A stretch of DNA of 64,000 bases from Hofstenia miamia (taxonomy: Eukaryota > Xenacoelomorpha > Acoela), in NCBI GenBank assembly GCA_004352715.1, contig SCFE01000021.1:62001-126000 (forward strand), given 5' to 3'. Below, in pieces: positions 24,096 to 35,881 of the stretch; the stretch's first letter is position 1, and every line of letters starts with the position of its first letter. Below the pieces are notes generated by a model. It had not been told where the DNA came from. It made no database searches and was given only the letters and a program-made list of their open reading frames with translations. The position numbers and the translations under genes were made by a program.

Positions 24096-24529
24096 GTACA
24101 AATTTTACTTCTTTATAAGATGTGATATTCCAAAATTTGAAGTTTATTTTGCAGTGCATTAGATTTGATAATTACCACCCGCATCCATAGTGGCACCAGA
24201 GTGATAAATTAGCAGTGCTTTGTTCTGATTAGCAATCGTTCAATCAACGTCTTAGTTTATTTTATTGATCATTTAATATTCTGAAAGTAGATAGGCAGCT
24301 TTTTACTTAGAGATCAAGTAATTTGTAGCAACTACATGCCCCTAAAGTAGAGGGCGAAAATTTGTTGGTGTTTCGATATGCTCAATTGATTTGCTTTTTT
24401 GTGGAAAGATTTATATCGGCAAAAAAGTGATTCAAAACATTAAAATTTAACTGCAGATTTTGGCTTAGAGCTTACCAAAAAAGTCCAAGAATAGTGGGCG
24501 TGCTATTGTTATTAACAATTATCTTACAT

Positions 24530-24734
24530 CAGTGGCGTATCGCAAGGAAGGGGGCATTGTGGAATATCCCTTTCAGGTTTTCAAAATTGACTTTGACCAA
24601 AACAAAAAAATTCCATTTTTATGGTCTAATTTTTCAATGTTTTCAAAAATTTTCGGCGATTTGCTCCGCATTTGCGACTCACTTGATCATGATCGAGATG
24701 CCCCACCCAATAGAAGATACTGCGTACGCCCCTA
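24530..24734. mobile_element. 205-bp hAT-type MITE with perfect 8-bp TSD
   Basis: TCTTACAT flanks both sides (24522-24529 and 24735-24742). The left end CAGTGGCGTATCGCAAGG and the complement of the right end TAGGGGCGTACGCAGTATC are imperfect terminal inverted repeats of hAT type. It is too short to encode anything, so long frames across it are fortuitous. Confidence 0.8.
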
Positions 24735-25523
24735 TCTTACATCCGTTGATTTGACTGTGAAATTACTAAAAAATCGATTTACCCTATTAGTAACGATTTG
24801 GAAAAAAAGAAAAAAAGTTCCGCTTATTCTAAAAACACATTGAAAGCCTTTGCATTTTATGATTTTTATGCGATGAAAAGCACATTGCTTCAGCAAGCTA
24901 TGCTACTAAGAAATCCTTTGCTCTGAGTTCACCACATTTCCACTCTGACATATTTGAAAATAGGACCATAAGCCTAAATAATTCATAGACTGTAATTGTA
25001 GTAAATCTGGGCTTGGCATGATGGGCAAAGATGTCGAAAAATATATCTGCTGCGGAAAAATCAGTAGACAGTCGCTTTTATTATTCTTCAATTTCCTTGT
25101 TAACTTAACTATCATACAATTATTTTTTTCTAAAATTAAAAAAATGATGAAAATTTGTAAGCGCTCTTGTATAGGATTTAAATTTTTGTAATGAGAAAAT
25201 TTTAGGTTTGTACCATTTTTTAAATTTTAAAAAGAGTCGATTTTGTTTAATGTCCTAAATTTGCTTAGCTCTATATTGGTTTAGATCTGAAAATTCAGGG
25301 TGAATAATTTGGTGAATCATTTCTATATCGTCTGTATTTTAAAAAATTCATTTTCATCCTTGTTTTCTAAAACATTTTTTTTACATTTAATTGTTTTTGC
25401 ATTGAAATATTTTCCCTGGTATACAGGCACGTGTAAATATCAATCTATAGTTTTTGCACATAAACTGAATTGAATTTGTTTCAATATTTCAAACTCCTTA
25501 GACTCAGATCCTTGATTCCAGAG

Positions 25524-27115
25524 TAGAGATGAGTGCGGTGCGGTAATACCGCGGTAGCGATTTACGCAATTGCGGTGCTTTGCGGTAGAATAAAAACAAT
25601 TTGCAGTGCCATAAAAGTTATACAGATGGCCTAGTTACAGTTTTAATATCTTTGTAGCAACGACCAAGTGAATGTGGTTATCAAGGGCATCGGAAAGAAC
25701 TTCTGATAGAGTTCATGTCTCTGGAAAAACATTGAATTCGTGTTCAAGAATTTAGGCTCGATTATCAGCACTGTTGGGACAGCCCTCTCTGAAAGAAATC
25801 GGTGCAATGGTGCTGTTGGCAAAATCTTGCGATATCGGCGAGTAGCACGTGAGAACGGATTTGGCAAAGCACTCTCTTACTAGGCGTTATTGTACCCGCT
25901 CTGACCAATGCGTGTGAGACATGGACAGAAACTGCTAGGGAATTGCAGATGCTTGAGGCTTCCATGGACACTGTAAATTGGTCGTTTGTGGTGTCTCACT
26001 CTGGGATAGGTTAACCAAGGATTTATTCCATTCCAACAAGTGCACACAATAGTAGCACGTAAGCGCTTAACTTTTGTTAGCCGGATGATGTCGCACAGTG
26101 AAAGCATAACTACTGATCAGCAATAGCCACATCGTAAGTGCAAGCAGAAGTCAGTGTTGGGGAAAGCAGTTGGTATTTGATGTACAGTGGCTAATGGACG
26201 TTACTCTAGGGGGAGTCTCAGATATTTTCATCATTGACTACATCATGCTTTAGGGATAAAAAAGGAAGTGAAGCAATTCACAAAATTGCACGTCTGATCA
26301 AGGGTGACACGGATTTGATCCAACGGAGATGTTCTGGGGCGGTCTTCGTACCAGTTCCAAAGCATACACATGCCAGTACGAGACACCTACGGATTGTGAG
26401 CGCATGTTTTCAGCGCAGAAAGCTCTCGATCGTCATGTCAGGGATGACTATACGCAGATTTCCAATAGGGAAGCGGTTTCTGATTGCTGGAAGTGTATAG
26501 CAGAAGGCTGTTACAAGTCGTACAAAAGTAAAAGTTGGCATTTATGGCACATTAAGACTTGTCATCCCAACCTTTTGACAACATAGGAAGGTCAAAGGCT
26601 TCTGCTGCTGTCAATCGGGAGGGGGCGTTGATGGGGCCAAACCTGTATCGGGCCAAACCTGTATCCAACACTTTTGACTTTGTGACGATTTTCTTACCAG
26701 GACTTCTGGACCAGATCTGGCCCGAACCATCCGAGCTTTAGCGTTTAGTTTGAGCGAGCGATGGGAGCCCCACACATACAGATAACGTGTTTTGCCTTAA
26801 GATTTAAAATCTCTAAGTATTTCTCAAAAACTGTTTCTGAAGCAACACTAAGAGATTTCACACACAACATTTTTAAGGAAATTTCATTGAAAATTTGATA
26901 TTACCTTAATAAAATTGAATGAAATGACGAAATACCTAAGAAACTTTTCTACGAATGTTCCATAATTCTAAAAAATAATTCATAAATATGAATAAAAATA
27001 AATTTCATTTGTTGTGGTGGTTTGCGGTAAAAAACGGACTTTGCGGTGGTTAGCAGTGAAGTTTTTTTCTCTGCGGTGGCAATAATTTTGATAAACGGTA
27101 CCGCGCTCATCTTTA
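25524..27115. mobile_element. hAT-type element, 1.59 kb, with GCGGT-rich ends
   Basis: Target duplications TTCCAGAG lie at 25516-25523 and 27116-27123. The left end TAGAGATGAGTGCGGTGCGG and the complement of the right end TAAAGATGAGCGCGGTACCG are hAT-like terminal inverted repeats. Both subterminal regions repeat GCGGT/TTTGCGGT, the kind of clustered motif bound by hAT transposases. No transposase is encoded; the interior holds a zinc-finger-like ORF and sequence I cannot place. Its right half is present twice because of the assembly duplication at 27361, with the second right end at 28163 and TTCCAGAG at 28164-28171. Confidence 0.75.
26329..26586 (+). CDS. Zinc-finger-like ORF carried inside the hAT element
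   Basis: About 85 codons with two finger-like blocks. The first has CERMFSAQKALDRHVRD. The second is CIAEGCYKSYKSKSWHLW-H-x4-H, which is a C2H2 pattern C-x4-C-x12-H-x4-H. In the overlapping copy (27362-27520) the reading continues past NLLEHVERDNIGRSK. In this copy a 17-bp deletion near 26578 closes the frame with a stop. It is not a typical BED finger or hAT catalytic core, so it may be captured host sequence or part of an unknown ORF. No start context or splice sites could be verified. Confidence 0.35.
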   Translation: MFWGGLRTSSKAYTCQYETPTDCERMFSAQKALDRHVRDDYTQISNREAVSDCWKCIAEGCYKSYKSKSWHLWHIKTCHPNLLTT

Positions 27116-28408
27116 TTCCAGAGTGTTCGGTTTGTTTATCGCATTCTTGTTTCCAAGCAATATCATTGGATTTTATGAAAGTTTGAGCCTATTAACTATA
27201 TTATTAAGCCACACATGGTGATGTGCATATATTTTGAGTGAACAATTTAATATGTGAGTAATGCCTCTCTCATGTTATTTCTACGAAAGATTTTAAAATA
27301 GAATTACATTCACCTACGTGCTTGATCTATTTACTAATATCATTCAAATAACACTCCCCCNGCTGGAAGTGTATAGCAGAAGGCTGTTACAAGTCGTACA
27401 AAAGTAAAAGTTGGCATTTATGGCACATTAAGACTTGTCATCCCAACCTTTTGGAGCATGTAGAAAGAGACAACATAGGAAGGTCAAAGGCTTCTGCTGC
27501 TGTCAATCGGGAGGGGGCGTTGATGGGGCCAAACCTGTATCCAACACTTTAACACTTTTGACTTTGTGACGATTTTCTTACCAGGACTTCTGGACCAGAT
27601 CTGGCCCGAACCATCCGAGCTTTAGCGTTTAGTTTGAGCGAGCGATGGGAGCCCCACACATACAGATAACGTGTTTTGCCTTAAGATTTAAAATCTCTAA
27701 GTATTTCTCAAAAACTGTTTCTGAAAGGAAATTTTAACATACAGGGTGAGTCAAAAGTGACTAACAATTTGATAAGGTTGTCCCGTCGTAGTCTTTTAAC
27801 GAAATCTTGCATTCTTATTTCCTAATTTTACTACACATTAGGAATATTTACGAGTTGCTTTATTTTATTGCTTTCCTGTCTTACTTTATTTGAATTTGGA
27901 ATTTGATATCCCGCTTAATGTTCTTTTAAAATCATTGAAAATTTGATATTACCTTAATAAAATTGAATGAAATGACGAAATACCTAAGAAACTTTTCTAC
28001 GAATGTTCCATAATTCTAAAAAATAATTCATAAATATGAATAAAAATAAATTTCATTTGTTGTGGTGGTTTGCGGTAAAAAACGGACTTTGCGGTGGTTA
28101 GCAGTGAAGTTTTTTTCTCTGCGGTGGCAATAATTTTGATAAACGGTACCGCGCTCATCTTTATTCCAGAGTGTTCGGTTTGTTTATCGCATTCTTGTTT
28201 CCAAGCAATATCATTGGATTTTATGAAAGTTTGAGCCTATTAACTATATTATTAAGCCACACATGGTGATGTGCATATATTTTGAGTGAACAATTTAATA
28301 TGTGAGTAATGCCTCTCTCATGTTATTTCTACGAAAGATTTTAAAATAGAATTACATTCACCTACGTGCTTGATCTATTTACTAATATCATTCAAATAAC
28401 ACTCCCCC
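26486..28408. repeat. Near-duplicate segments flanking a single n (26486-27360 and 27362-28408)
   Basis: The two segments align along their whole length but differ by indels. The second has 17 bp extra (about 27450) and a 3-4 bp difference near 27545. It also has about 225 bp at 27725-27935 (starting near ACAGGGTGAGTCAAAAGTG) where the first has about 45 bp of other sequence. The pattern fits two haplotypes joined end to end. Confidence 0.8.
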
Positions 28409-28763
28409 GTGTGCATTAGTTGTTATTGCAAACGGTGAAATCATATGCAAAGCTTAATTTCTGTTCAATACTAATCTAAAGCCAAACTTAGTAATGTATT
28501 AGATAATATGTCTTCAAAGATTCTTCAAAATATCCATTTAAGCCCAATCAAATTTTCTGAAATCATATAAATGTACTTATCTCGATTCTATTAAATATTG
28601 TAAAATCAAAAATATTTCTATCTAGAATACGTTAAGGTGACTTAGATTACACGAATTGAAAAAAACTATTAAATTGTTTTAAGACATTTTAAAATTTCAT
28701 GCGGTTCTTGAATCTACTCTAAACCTATATTTTGAACTATAATTTCTTCATCATTTTATTAAT

Positions 28764-31084
28764 GCATGATTATTTATATATAATAGTTCATAAGTATAAT
28801 TTGTAATTTGATAGATTAAGGTACATTATATAGATTGATCTTAAATTTTGAATATGAGCACTTGAACTTGTTTTGTTTCAACCTCCAGAATCCTTCAAAT
28901 GCTATTGCTCAAATCGTTTTAATTGTATTGAATACCTTTAAAATAGGAGAGGTAAGTTAAAAATTAACGCAATATAAGTACTTAGCAACAAAATTCTCTC
29001 TTCTCATATTTTGTAGGGTATCCCTTTGAGTGAATAACAGCTTCAAGGCGATCTGGGATTGAATCAAAAAAATTTTCAATAAAGCTGTTGGGAATTGCAT
29101 AGAATTCTTTCTTTATTGCGCTCCAAAGCTCGTCTTCAGTGTGAAGAGTATGCTGTACAATCTGATATTTGATCTCTTTCCACATATTTCCAATGCTAAG
29201 GTTTGGAGATTGACCAGGCCAGTCAGCAAGAATGGTAATCCTCTTATTGTAGAAGAAGTTTTTCATCTCTTTTGAGGTATGACATGGAGCACCATCCTGC
29301 TGATATATTGAAACACTTGTAAACAGTGGCAAGAGTTTCTTCTCTAGAATCCAAGCATATTGAGATCTTCGGAGAGTACCAGTGATGTGAACAATCCTTC
29401 GAAGGCCATGCTTCCATATTGCACACCATACCATTACAGACTTCCCACCATACTTCATGGTCTCCCGAGTAAATTGAGACAAGAATCTGAACTTCTGCAC
29501 AGTTGGTCTTTTTATCAACATAATGTGTATAGCTCAAATCTTGACTCATCTGAAAATATAACATTAGACCAATGTCCAGACGAATTGTCTCTCATCAACG
29601 GGGCCCAACTCATCCGGCGTAATCTTTGCTTTGAGGTTAAGAATGGCTTTCTGGACGCAACAAAAGTCGCTATTGAGTACTTCTTCAGGATGTTTCGCAC
29701 AGTTTTTGTCTTACGAGGTGACCACCAGCCCATTAATTGCGAAGGTTTTCTGAAGTCTTAATGAAATTTCGCTTTGAAAGGCACACAAGACCTGATTGGG
29801 AAGTTTTGGAGGATTTCTTTGGTTTTCCAGACTTTGGCTTTGGGGCAATGATGCTTTCAGAAGTGTAGCGTCTGATAATATCCCCGACAGTACTTTGAGG
29901 TCGCTCTAAAAGTTGATCTATATNGCATGATTATTTATATATAATAGTTCATAAGTATAATTTGTAATTTGATAGATTAAGGTACATTATATAGATTGAT
30001 CTTAAATTTTGAATATGAGCACTTGAACTTGTTTTGTTTCAACCTCCAGAATCCTTCAAATGCTATTGCTCAAATCGTTTTAATTGTATTGAATACCTTT
30101 AAAATAGGAGAGGTAAGTTAAAAATTAACGCAATATAAGTACTTAGCAACAAAATTCTCTCTTCTCATATTTTGTAGGGTATCCCTTTGAGTGAATAACA
30201 GCTTCAAGGCGATCTGGGATTGAATCAAAAAAATTTTCAATAAAGCTGTTGGGAATTGCATAGAATTCTTTCTTTATTGCGCTCCAAAGCTCGTCTTCAG
30301 TGTGAAGAGTATGCTGTACAATCTGATATTTGATCTCTTTCCACATATTTCCAATGCTAAGGTTTGGAGATTGACCAGGCCAGTCAGCAAGAATGGTAAT
30401 CCTCTTATTGTAGAAGAAGTTTTTCATCTCTTTTGAGGTATGACATGGAGCACCATCCTGCTGATATATTGAAACACTTGTAAACAGTGGCAAGAGTTTC
30501 TTCTCTAGAATCCAAGCATATTGAGATCTTCGGAGAGTACCAGTGATGTGAACAATCCTTCGAAGGCCATGCTTCCATATTGCACACCATACCATTACAG
30601 ACTTCCCACCATACTTCATGGTCTCCCGAGTAAATTGAGACAAGAATCTGAACTTCTGCACAGTTGGTCTTTTTATCAACATAATGTGTATAGCTCAAAT
30701 CTTGACTCATCTGAAAATATAACATTAGACCAATGTCCAGACGAATTGTCTCTCATCAACGGGGCCCAACTCATCCGGCGTAATCTTTGCTTTGAGGTTA
30801 AGAATGGCTTTCTGGACGCAACAAAAGTCGCTATTGAGTACTTCTTCAGGATGTTTCGCACAGTTTTTGTCTTACGAGGTGACCACCAGCCCATTAATTG
30901 CGAAGGTTTTCTGAAGTCTTAATGAAATTTCGCTTTGAAAGGCACACAAGACCTGATTGGGAAGTTTTGGAGGATTTCTTTGGTTTTCCAGACTTTGGCT
31001 TTGGGGCAATGATGCTTTCAGAAGTGTAGCGTCTGATAATATCCCCGACAGTACTTTGAGGTCGCTCTAAAAGTTGATCTATAT
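28764..31084. repeat. 1160-bp duplication flanking a single n (28764-29923 and 29925-31084)
   Basis: The two segments read the same, including all Tc1 transposase lesions, and meet at an n at 29924. An unmerged contig overlap is the simplest reading. Confidence 0.85.
28982..29923 (-). pseudogene. Tc1-like transposase, truncated assembly copy
   Basis: This carries the same two C-terminal frames as the copy at 30143-31196 (29733-29515 and 29521-28982), with the same frameshift and catalytic loss. Its 5' end is cut at the n at 29924. It probably represents the same locus assembled twice rather than a second insertion. Confidence 0.75.
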
Positions 31085-31196
31085 TACATTGACTCGTCCT
31101 TTCCAAATGTTTGGGGATAATCAACTCGTGGATGGCAATTGGTATGTAACCAGACATCATATATGGCGAAGAAAGACTGTTGTTAGATATTTTCAA
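30143..31196 (-). pseudogene. Tc1-like (IS630/Tc1/mariner) transposase, three frames, dead
   Basis: The N-terminal frame (31196-30894) has a helix-turn-helix-like region with STVGDIIRRYT. The middle frame (30894-30676) has HWSNVIFSDESRFELY, carrying the first catalytic Asp. The last frame (30682-30143) has YGGKSVMVWCAIW, QQDGAPCHTS with the second Asp, and WPGQSPNLSIGNMWKEIK. In Tc1 the last motif is SPDLNPIENLW; here the catalytic Glu position is Gly. Two frameshifts plus the lost Glu make it inactive. It lies in the long intron of UNG paralog A in opposite orientation. Confidence 0.85.
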
Positions 31197-31372
31197 AATA
31201 TATAAACTGAAAAAAGCTCAGAATTGAATTGAAGTGGCCGACAACATTTTTCCAAAAAAAATTAGCTAACCGCTAGCATTTTAGAATTTCTCCTTGAGAT
31301 TTAAGGTAAACAGTGATAATTATTACTCAACATTTATGAATTCCTCTTTCTGCAACACAAAATCTAATTCAA

Positions 31373-31456
31373 AATTATCTATGACATTCTTGGCGTTAAT
31401 TTTTTGGAAATTTTTATGACATATCATGGGTGGCCGAATTCTTTTTTCCAGTACTG
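31373..31456. repeat. Tc1 element 5'-side terminal repeat
   Basis: The complement reads CAGTACTGGAAAAAAGAATT and runs on to a stretch with AAAAATTAACGCC, flanked by TA at 31457-31458. A related AAAAATTAACGC string occurs at 28957-28970 on the other side of the transposase, suggesting a degraded left repeat. Confidence 0.5.
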
Positions 31457-31458
31457 TA

Positions 31459-33003
31459 TACTACTTTAAACATTTCTGGTGGATGATCATTTCTGTCGAC
31501 AACATGCCACTTTTCAAAGTGAGCTTTCATTGACAACGTAACTGCAAGCTATCGAAAAGAACAACGGAGGGTTTCTACTCAGTTAAACCACCAATAATGT
31601 ATTGAAGAATTTCAACAACAAAACTGGTGTATTCCTATGTTCTGAAATAATTCTAAGCACTCTTTCTCAAAACTTTATTTTTTACTGTCATCCGGAGCTC
31701 GTGTGTATAGCTGTTTTGTTTGGTGACATCTTTCCAACAAATTTTAGATTAGAATATGACCGTCCAAATTCTTGTAACGCAATCCAATTTACGCCAACAT
31801 CAAGGTTTGGCACTTTCCTTGCAGCATACTACTGATTGTGGTAATGATCAGCCCTACTAAAATATATATTCATGAACATGACACGATTATAAAGTATTTC
31901 TTCCAAAAGCAGCAAAAACGCTTCAATTCACCATGATATTTTTGATAACATGTTATCATGAAATGCTCTGCCTCTTTGTGAATGCGGTGGTAATATAGCG
32001 CTTCGTCATCTTCATTATGAGATCCTTCTATGGTTTTAAGGTTTCAACTGGAAAATTTTAAAGTTTCAATCTGAAATCGTCTCGAATAATATTTCTTCTC
32101 CTAGCATAATTTCAATTAAGAATTTCCATTACATGTATTAATCGTTAAGACTATTTATTGTGAAACGTCGACATTTACTTAAATGGGCATTAATTTTGCT
32201 TCCAGGCAAATTTATATCTTCGATTCTGCACCTAGCATAATTTGAACGATTTTTAGTTATTTAAGTTTTTCTTCTGGTTTTGAAATCATTTGCCAGTTAA
32301 ATTGTTTCTGCACCCGCGTGCTATTATTCAAAACCTTTTCACCAAGAAAAGAAAGAACGAAGAAAATCGTTCATACTAACGTGTTAAAATCGAAGGTTGG
32401 AAATTTTGTTAGAACTGTAAAAATTTCTGCAATGGCATAAATTAAAGTATGCATGCATACATTAACTGTTTGTCTCAGATTATATTATCTGTCCACATTA
32501 ATTCCAAGCAGAAGATGTCTGAAAGCCTTAGGCTTCTCCGTTTATATTAACGTAGATTTGCCCTATTTTAGTCATATTTATATGATCCACAATTAGACAT
32601 GGTAGAAATTTACAACGAATATACAATTACAGTCTTAAATTTTAGTCGAATTTAAGTAGAATTCCAAAAACTAATGTAAAGTGTATAAACTAAGAAAGAA
32701 CATTTTATTTTTAAACACATTTATATAATTTCCATTGTGCCTGGATGAATTCGCGTGCACTGTTGTGTAATAGCTAAGCCCTAAAATTTAAATGGCGGCC
32801 CTTTTGCAATCACTTAGTATACACTCTTTCTGGCCCAGGCTAAGTCCATCTCAAGCCTTGCATACCAAACAGGGTTGTACACAGATAATTTATTTTCCGT
32901 AGATTTAATGAATTCCATCTTTTTGATTGAAGGAAGTATTAATTAGTTTGAAATTTTAAATCAAATAGAAATGATTCTTAGTTAGTTTAAGTGAACTTTT
33001 TAG
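31459..33003. other. Remainder of the UNG-A intron, no feature recognised
   Basis: Only short frames without motifs (for example 31602-31835). The stretch ends in the TTTTTAG acceptor of the last exon. Confidence 0.5.
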
Positions 33004-33144
33004 AAAAAGCACTGTATTCTGAGAGCTTCTCATCCATCACCTCGGTCTGCACCAAGAGGGTTTTGCGGTTGTGGTCATTTTAGAAAAGCAAACAAGTACT
33101 TAGCTAGAAATAATAGACAGACTATAGATTGGAATCGTCTTTGA
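33004..33144 (+). CDS. UNG: Uracil-DNA glycosylase paralog A, last exon
   Basis: After a TTTTTAG acceptor the frame reads LRASHPSPRSAPRGFCGCGH, then FRKANKYL, then TIDWNRL and a TGA stop at 33142-33144. HPSP carries the catalytic His. The next residue, which in human UNG is Leu272 that inserts into the DNA base stack, is Arg. Phase and sequence fit the exon ending at 23384 (FIDR), giving an intron of 9.6 kb loaded with transposons. AATAAA at 33187-33192 is a likely polyadenylation signal. Confidence 0.85.
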   Translation, partial: KKHCILRASHPSPRSAPRGFCGCGHFRKANKYLARNNRQTIDWNRL

Positions 33145-33810
33145 CGTTTAATTGTAAATTGTACATTTGTAAATAACTTTTATTTTAATAAATTCCTTTT
33201 TAGAATGACACGTTATTATTTCCAAGCTGCTTTTAATTTTTTTCATAATTAACCGTTTTTCTATTTATATTTAGCTTAAGGTTACTTTGCAAATCTAGCT
33301 TAGGCTTAAATATTTATTATGAATGCTAAAATCGGTCTATGCCTTTTTGCAATTATGTTTGGCCATAATTGCATATTTTTATATGTTTGATTTCGTTTTA
33401 TGTTAGTACTTAAACATTTACAACACTATCACTATTTTGATGTATTCCTTTCACGCCTTTACTTTGCAACAGCTGTATTATCAAAGTAGGCTATGTAATT
33501 TATAGATCAACTAGCAATATTGTGATTTTTTCTGCAATCATCAAATTATTAAAAATATTTCTCATGTAACGGTGTTCCTCATTTCAATATTCAGATTTAT
33601 TGAATGATCTTCCCGAAATGTGAAATTGTAGGCCTAGTTTATAAATATATATTTTTTGTAATGTTTTCATGAAAAACATTTGTTTGTTGTTAAAATTATA
33701 CATTTTCCTTATTCATGTGTTGTTAAAATTTTTTTATTCTCAACTTTTTCTTTGATGACAATCAATTGTTTTGTTTTGAGTATTTGCATAAATGTGTGTA
33801 TTAGTTTAAG

Positions 33811-34035
33811 ATGGGCAGTAGTTTTCTGGCCTCATTAACTGACCAAAGTTGGAGAAAAGCATTAAAACCGGAATTGGAAAAGCAGTATTTTAAAGAGGTA
33901 ATTTTTCCAACAAATACTTACTGCCATTGTTATTATTAGTTAATGAAGTTTATAGAAGATCAACGAAAAGAAGTTGAAGTTTTTCCATCTCAAGAAAATG
34001 TTTTTAATTGCTTAAATCAATGTCCAGTAGACAAA
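33811..34035 (+). CDS. UNG: Uracil-DNA glycosylase paralog B, exons 1-2
   Basis: Exon 1 (33811-33897) reads MGSSFLASLTDQSWRKALKP to YFKE, and exon 2 (33940-34035) reads LMKFIEDQRKEVEVFPSQ to CPVDK. They are split by a 42-bp GT..AG intron at the same place as in paralog A. The ATG at 33811 is a candidate start, but an acceptor-like TTAG just upstream means a more N-terminal exon could precede it. The gene begins only 0.67 kb after the stop of paralog A in the same orientation, so the two are a tandem duplication. Exon 2 ends with AAA|GTTAGT, and the next coding base is at 41596. Confidence 0.8.
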
Positions 34036-35791
34036 GTTAGTTTTGTTATTTTATAGTACATGTTCACTTCTTTTATTTCCATTTCAACTCAATGACTGTC
34101 AAAATTCAATCCAAAAATTCACGATGCAAAATTATATATACATGTATATATATATATATATATGTTCATTGTTCAATTTTTTGAATTGTCGACTAAGTAA
34201 TAAGTATTGAATTTATTTAAAGTAATTAAGGTTATTTTCATTGAATTTGTAGTTCTTATAGTTTTAGGTAAGTTATTCCACACTTAGTGATTCATAGGAG
34301 GGTATTTATATTTTTAACTCATTTTCATGCATTATCCTTGTTTAATATTTTAATAACATATTTTTTGTTCTTCATACATGGAGGTGCAATTTCAAAACGT
34401 TTGAAACAATATTTGTAAATGATTTTTCACGTAACAAACCGATTTGTCCGCACTTTCAAAAATTTTATCCAAGCCTGTTACGAAATATTAAAAAGTTTTG
34501 GGGCACACTATAGGGTAGAGTGCTTTTGCAATGATGAAGATATGTGCTAAACATGTGCCTATTCCTGAATTTCATTGAAAAGTTCTATTTTTGTAAAATT
34601 ATTCAAATTATTTCCATATCTAGTGTTCAGATAATGAATCCACATGGAAACTACAACTACCATGACATATTTTGTTTTTTTAAGACAATCTGTGTCAGTC
34701 CCGTTCATGCACACTGTGTGCAAAGTCGAATTTCCAGACGAAAAAGAAAAAGGAGACAATTCTATATTTTGCAGTGTTTTTAGATTTTTAATATCTTCAT
34801 TAGTTCGTGAGTTATAAGCCTTTGAAATTTATTTATTGAAGTCATCGTAGATTTTGAAAAATCTTATTTCGCACTCCATGATTTTGCGCCTGCAGTCTGT
34901 CTACACAAGTGGTTGGTTTCACGTACTGCTTATTTCGTAAATTTTAATGAGCAAATGTTTGTTTTCAGGTATTTCAGGATTAAAAGAATTTTATCCGATT
35001 TTCACAATTGGAAATATATTATTAATAATTTTTTATTGATTTATTACGTCGAAATTATTGCTATTTTGCTTCCATAGTAATTAAATAACTGCAGTCAAAA
35101 ACATGTCTCATGATTTAGTGTTTACACGGTGACAGCGTGACAGGAAACATAAAATAAAATCTACATTATTTGATTTACATCTGTTTTATAAATACCCTAC
35201 TTGATGTATGTTCGTATGTCGTATATTTTGGGTATTTACACGCTACATATGTCTTGAGATAATTGGAGATAGATCTGTCTTATGTCACGTTTGACGAATG
35301 TTTGACTTAAAATATCTAATTACTTTGATTTATTTGTTCTGATGGGAGGTTTGATGGTTTGTCTGATGGCGTGTCTGATTGGGGTGATACAATGGCAACC
35401 ATTCGTCAAATATTTGTTTGCCGAATATTGGTCATACAAATTTCATAGCGTATCACCCCCTTAAGTGAAGGAAATCACGTTTTGATCTATTTATGTATTT
35501 TCTCTAACCAGGGCTAATTTGGAAGAGATCTCAGCAGAGACCTTTGTAAAAATTTTATGTGGCTTAGGCACCGCGCAAACGAAACTACTTTTGTTGTTAA
35601 ACCAATTTTAGCGTGCATTGTGATAGGATAATTTTGAAATAGTTTAAATTCCTCAAACGTGTTTCTTATTTTAGTTGGCTTCTAAACGAAAGTTGTATCA
35701 TTTGTGCCCTATCTTAGTTCCTTTTTATATTTTGTGACATTTTGACATTGCAGTAAAGAAATTTGTGCTTATTGTCCATATATTATATATG

Positions 35792-35881
<90 letters not shown>

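Noticed and set aside
29360-29761. 133-codon plus-strand ORF (repeated at 30521-30922)
   Set aside because: Antisense shadow of the Tc1 transposase, which has the recognisable motifs.
35797-35878. Possible structured or CRISPR-like repeat
   Set aside because: Simple TA dinucleotide repeat; the window is eukaryotic and has no spacer-repeat pattern.
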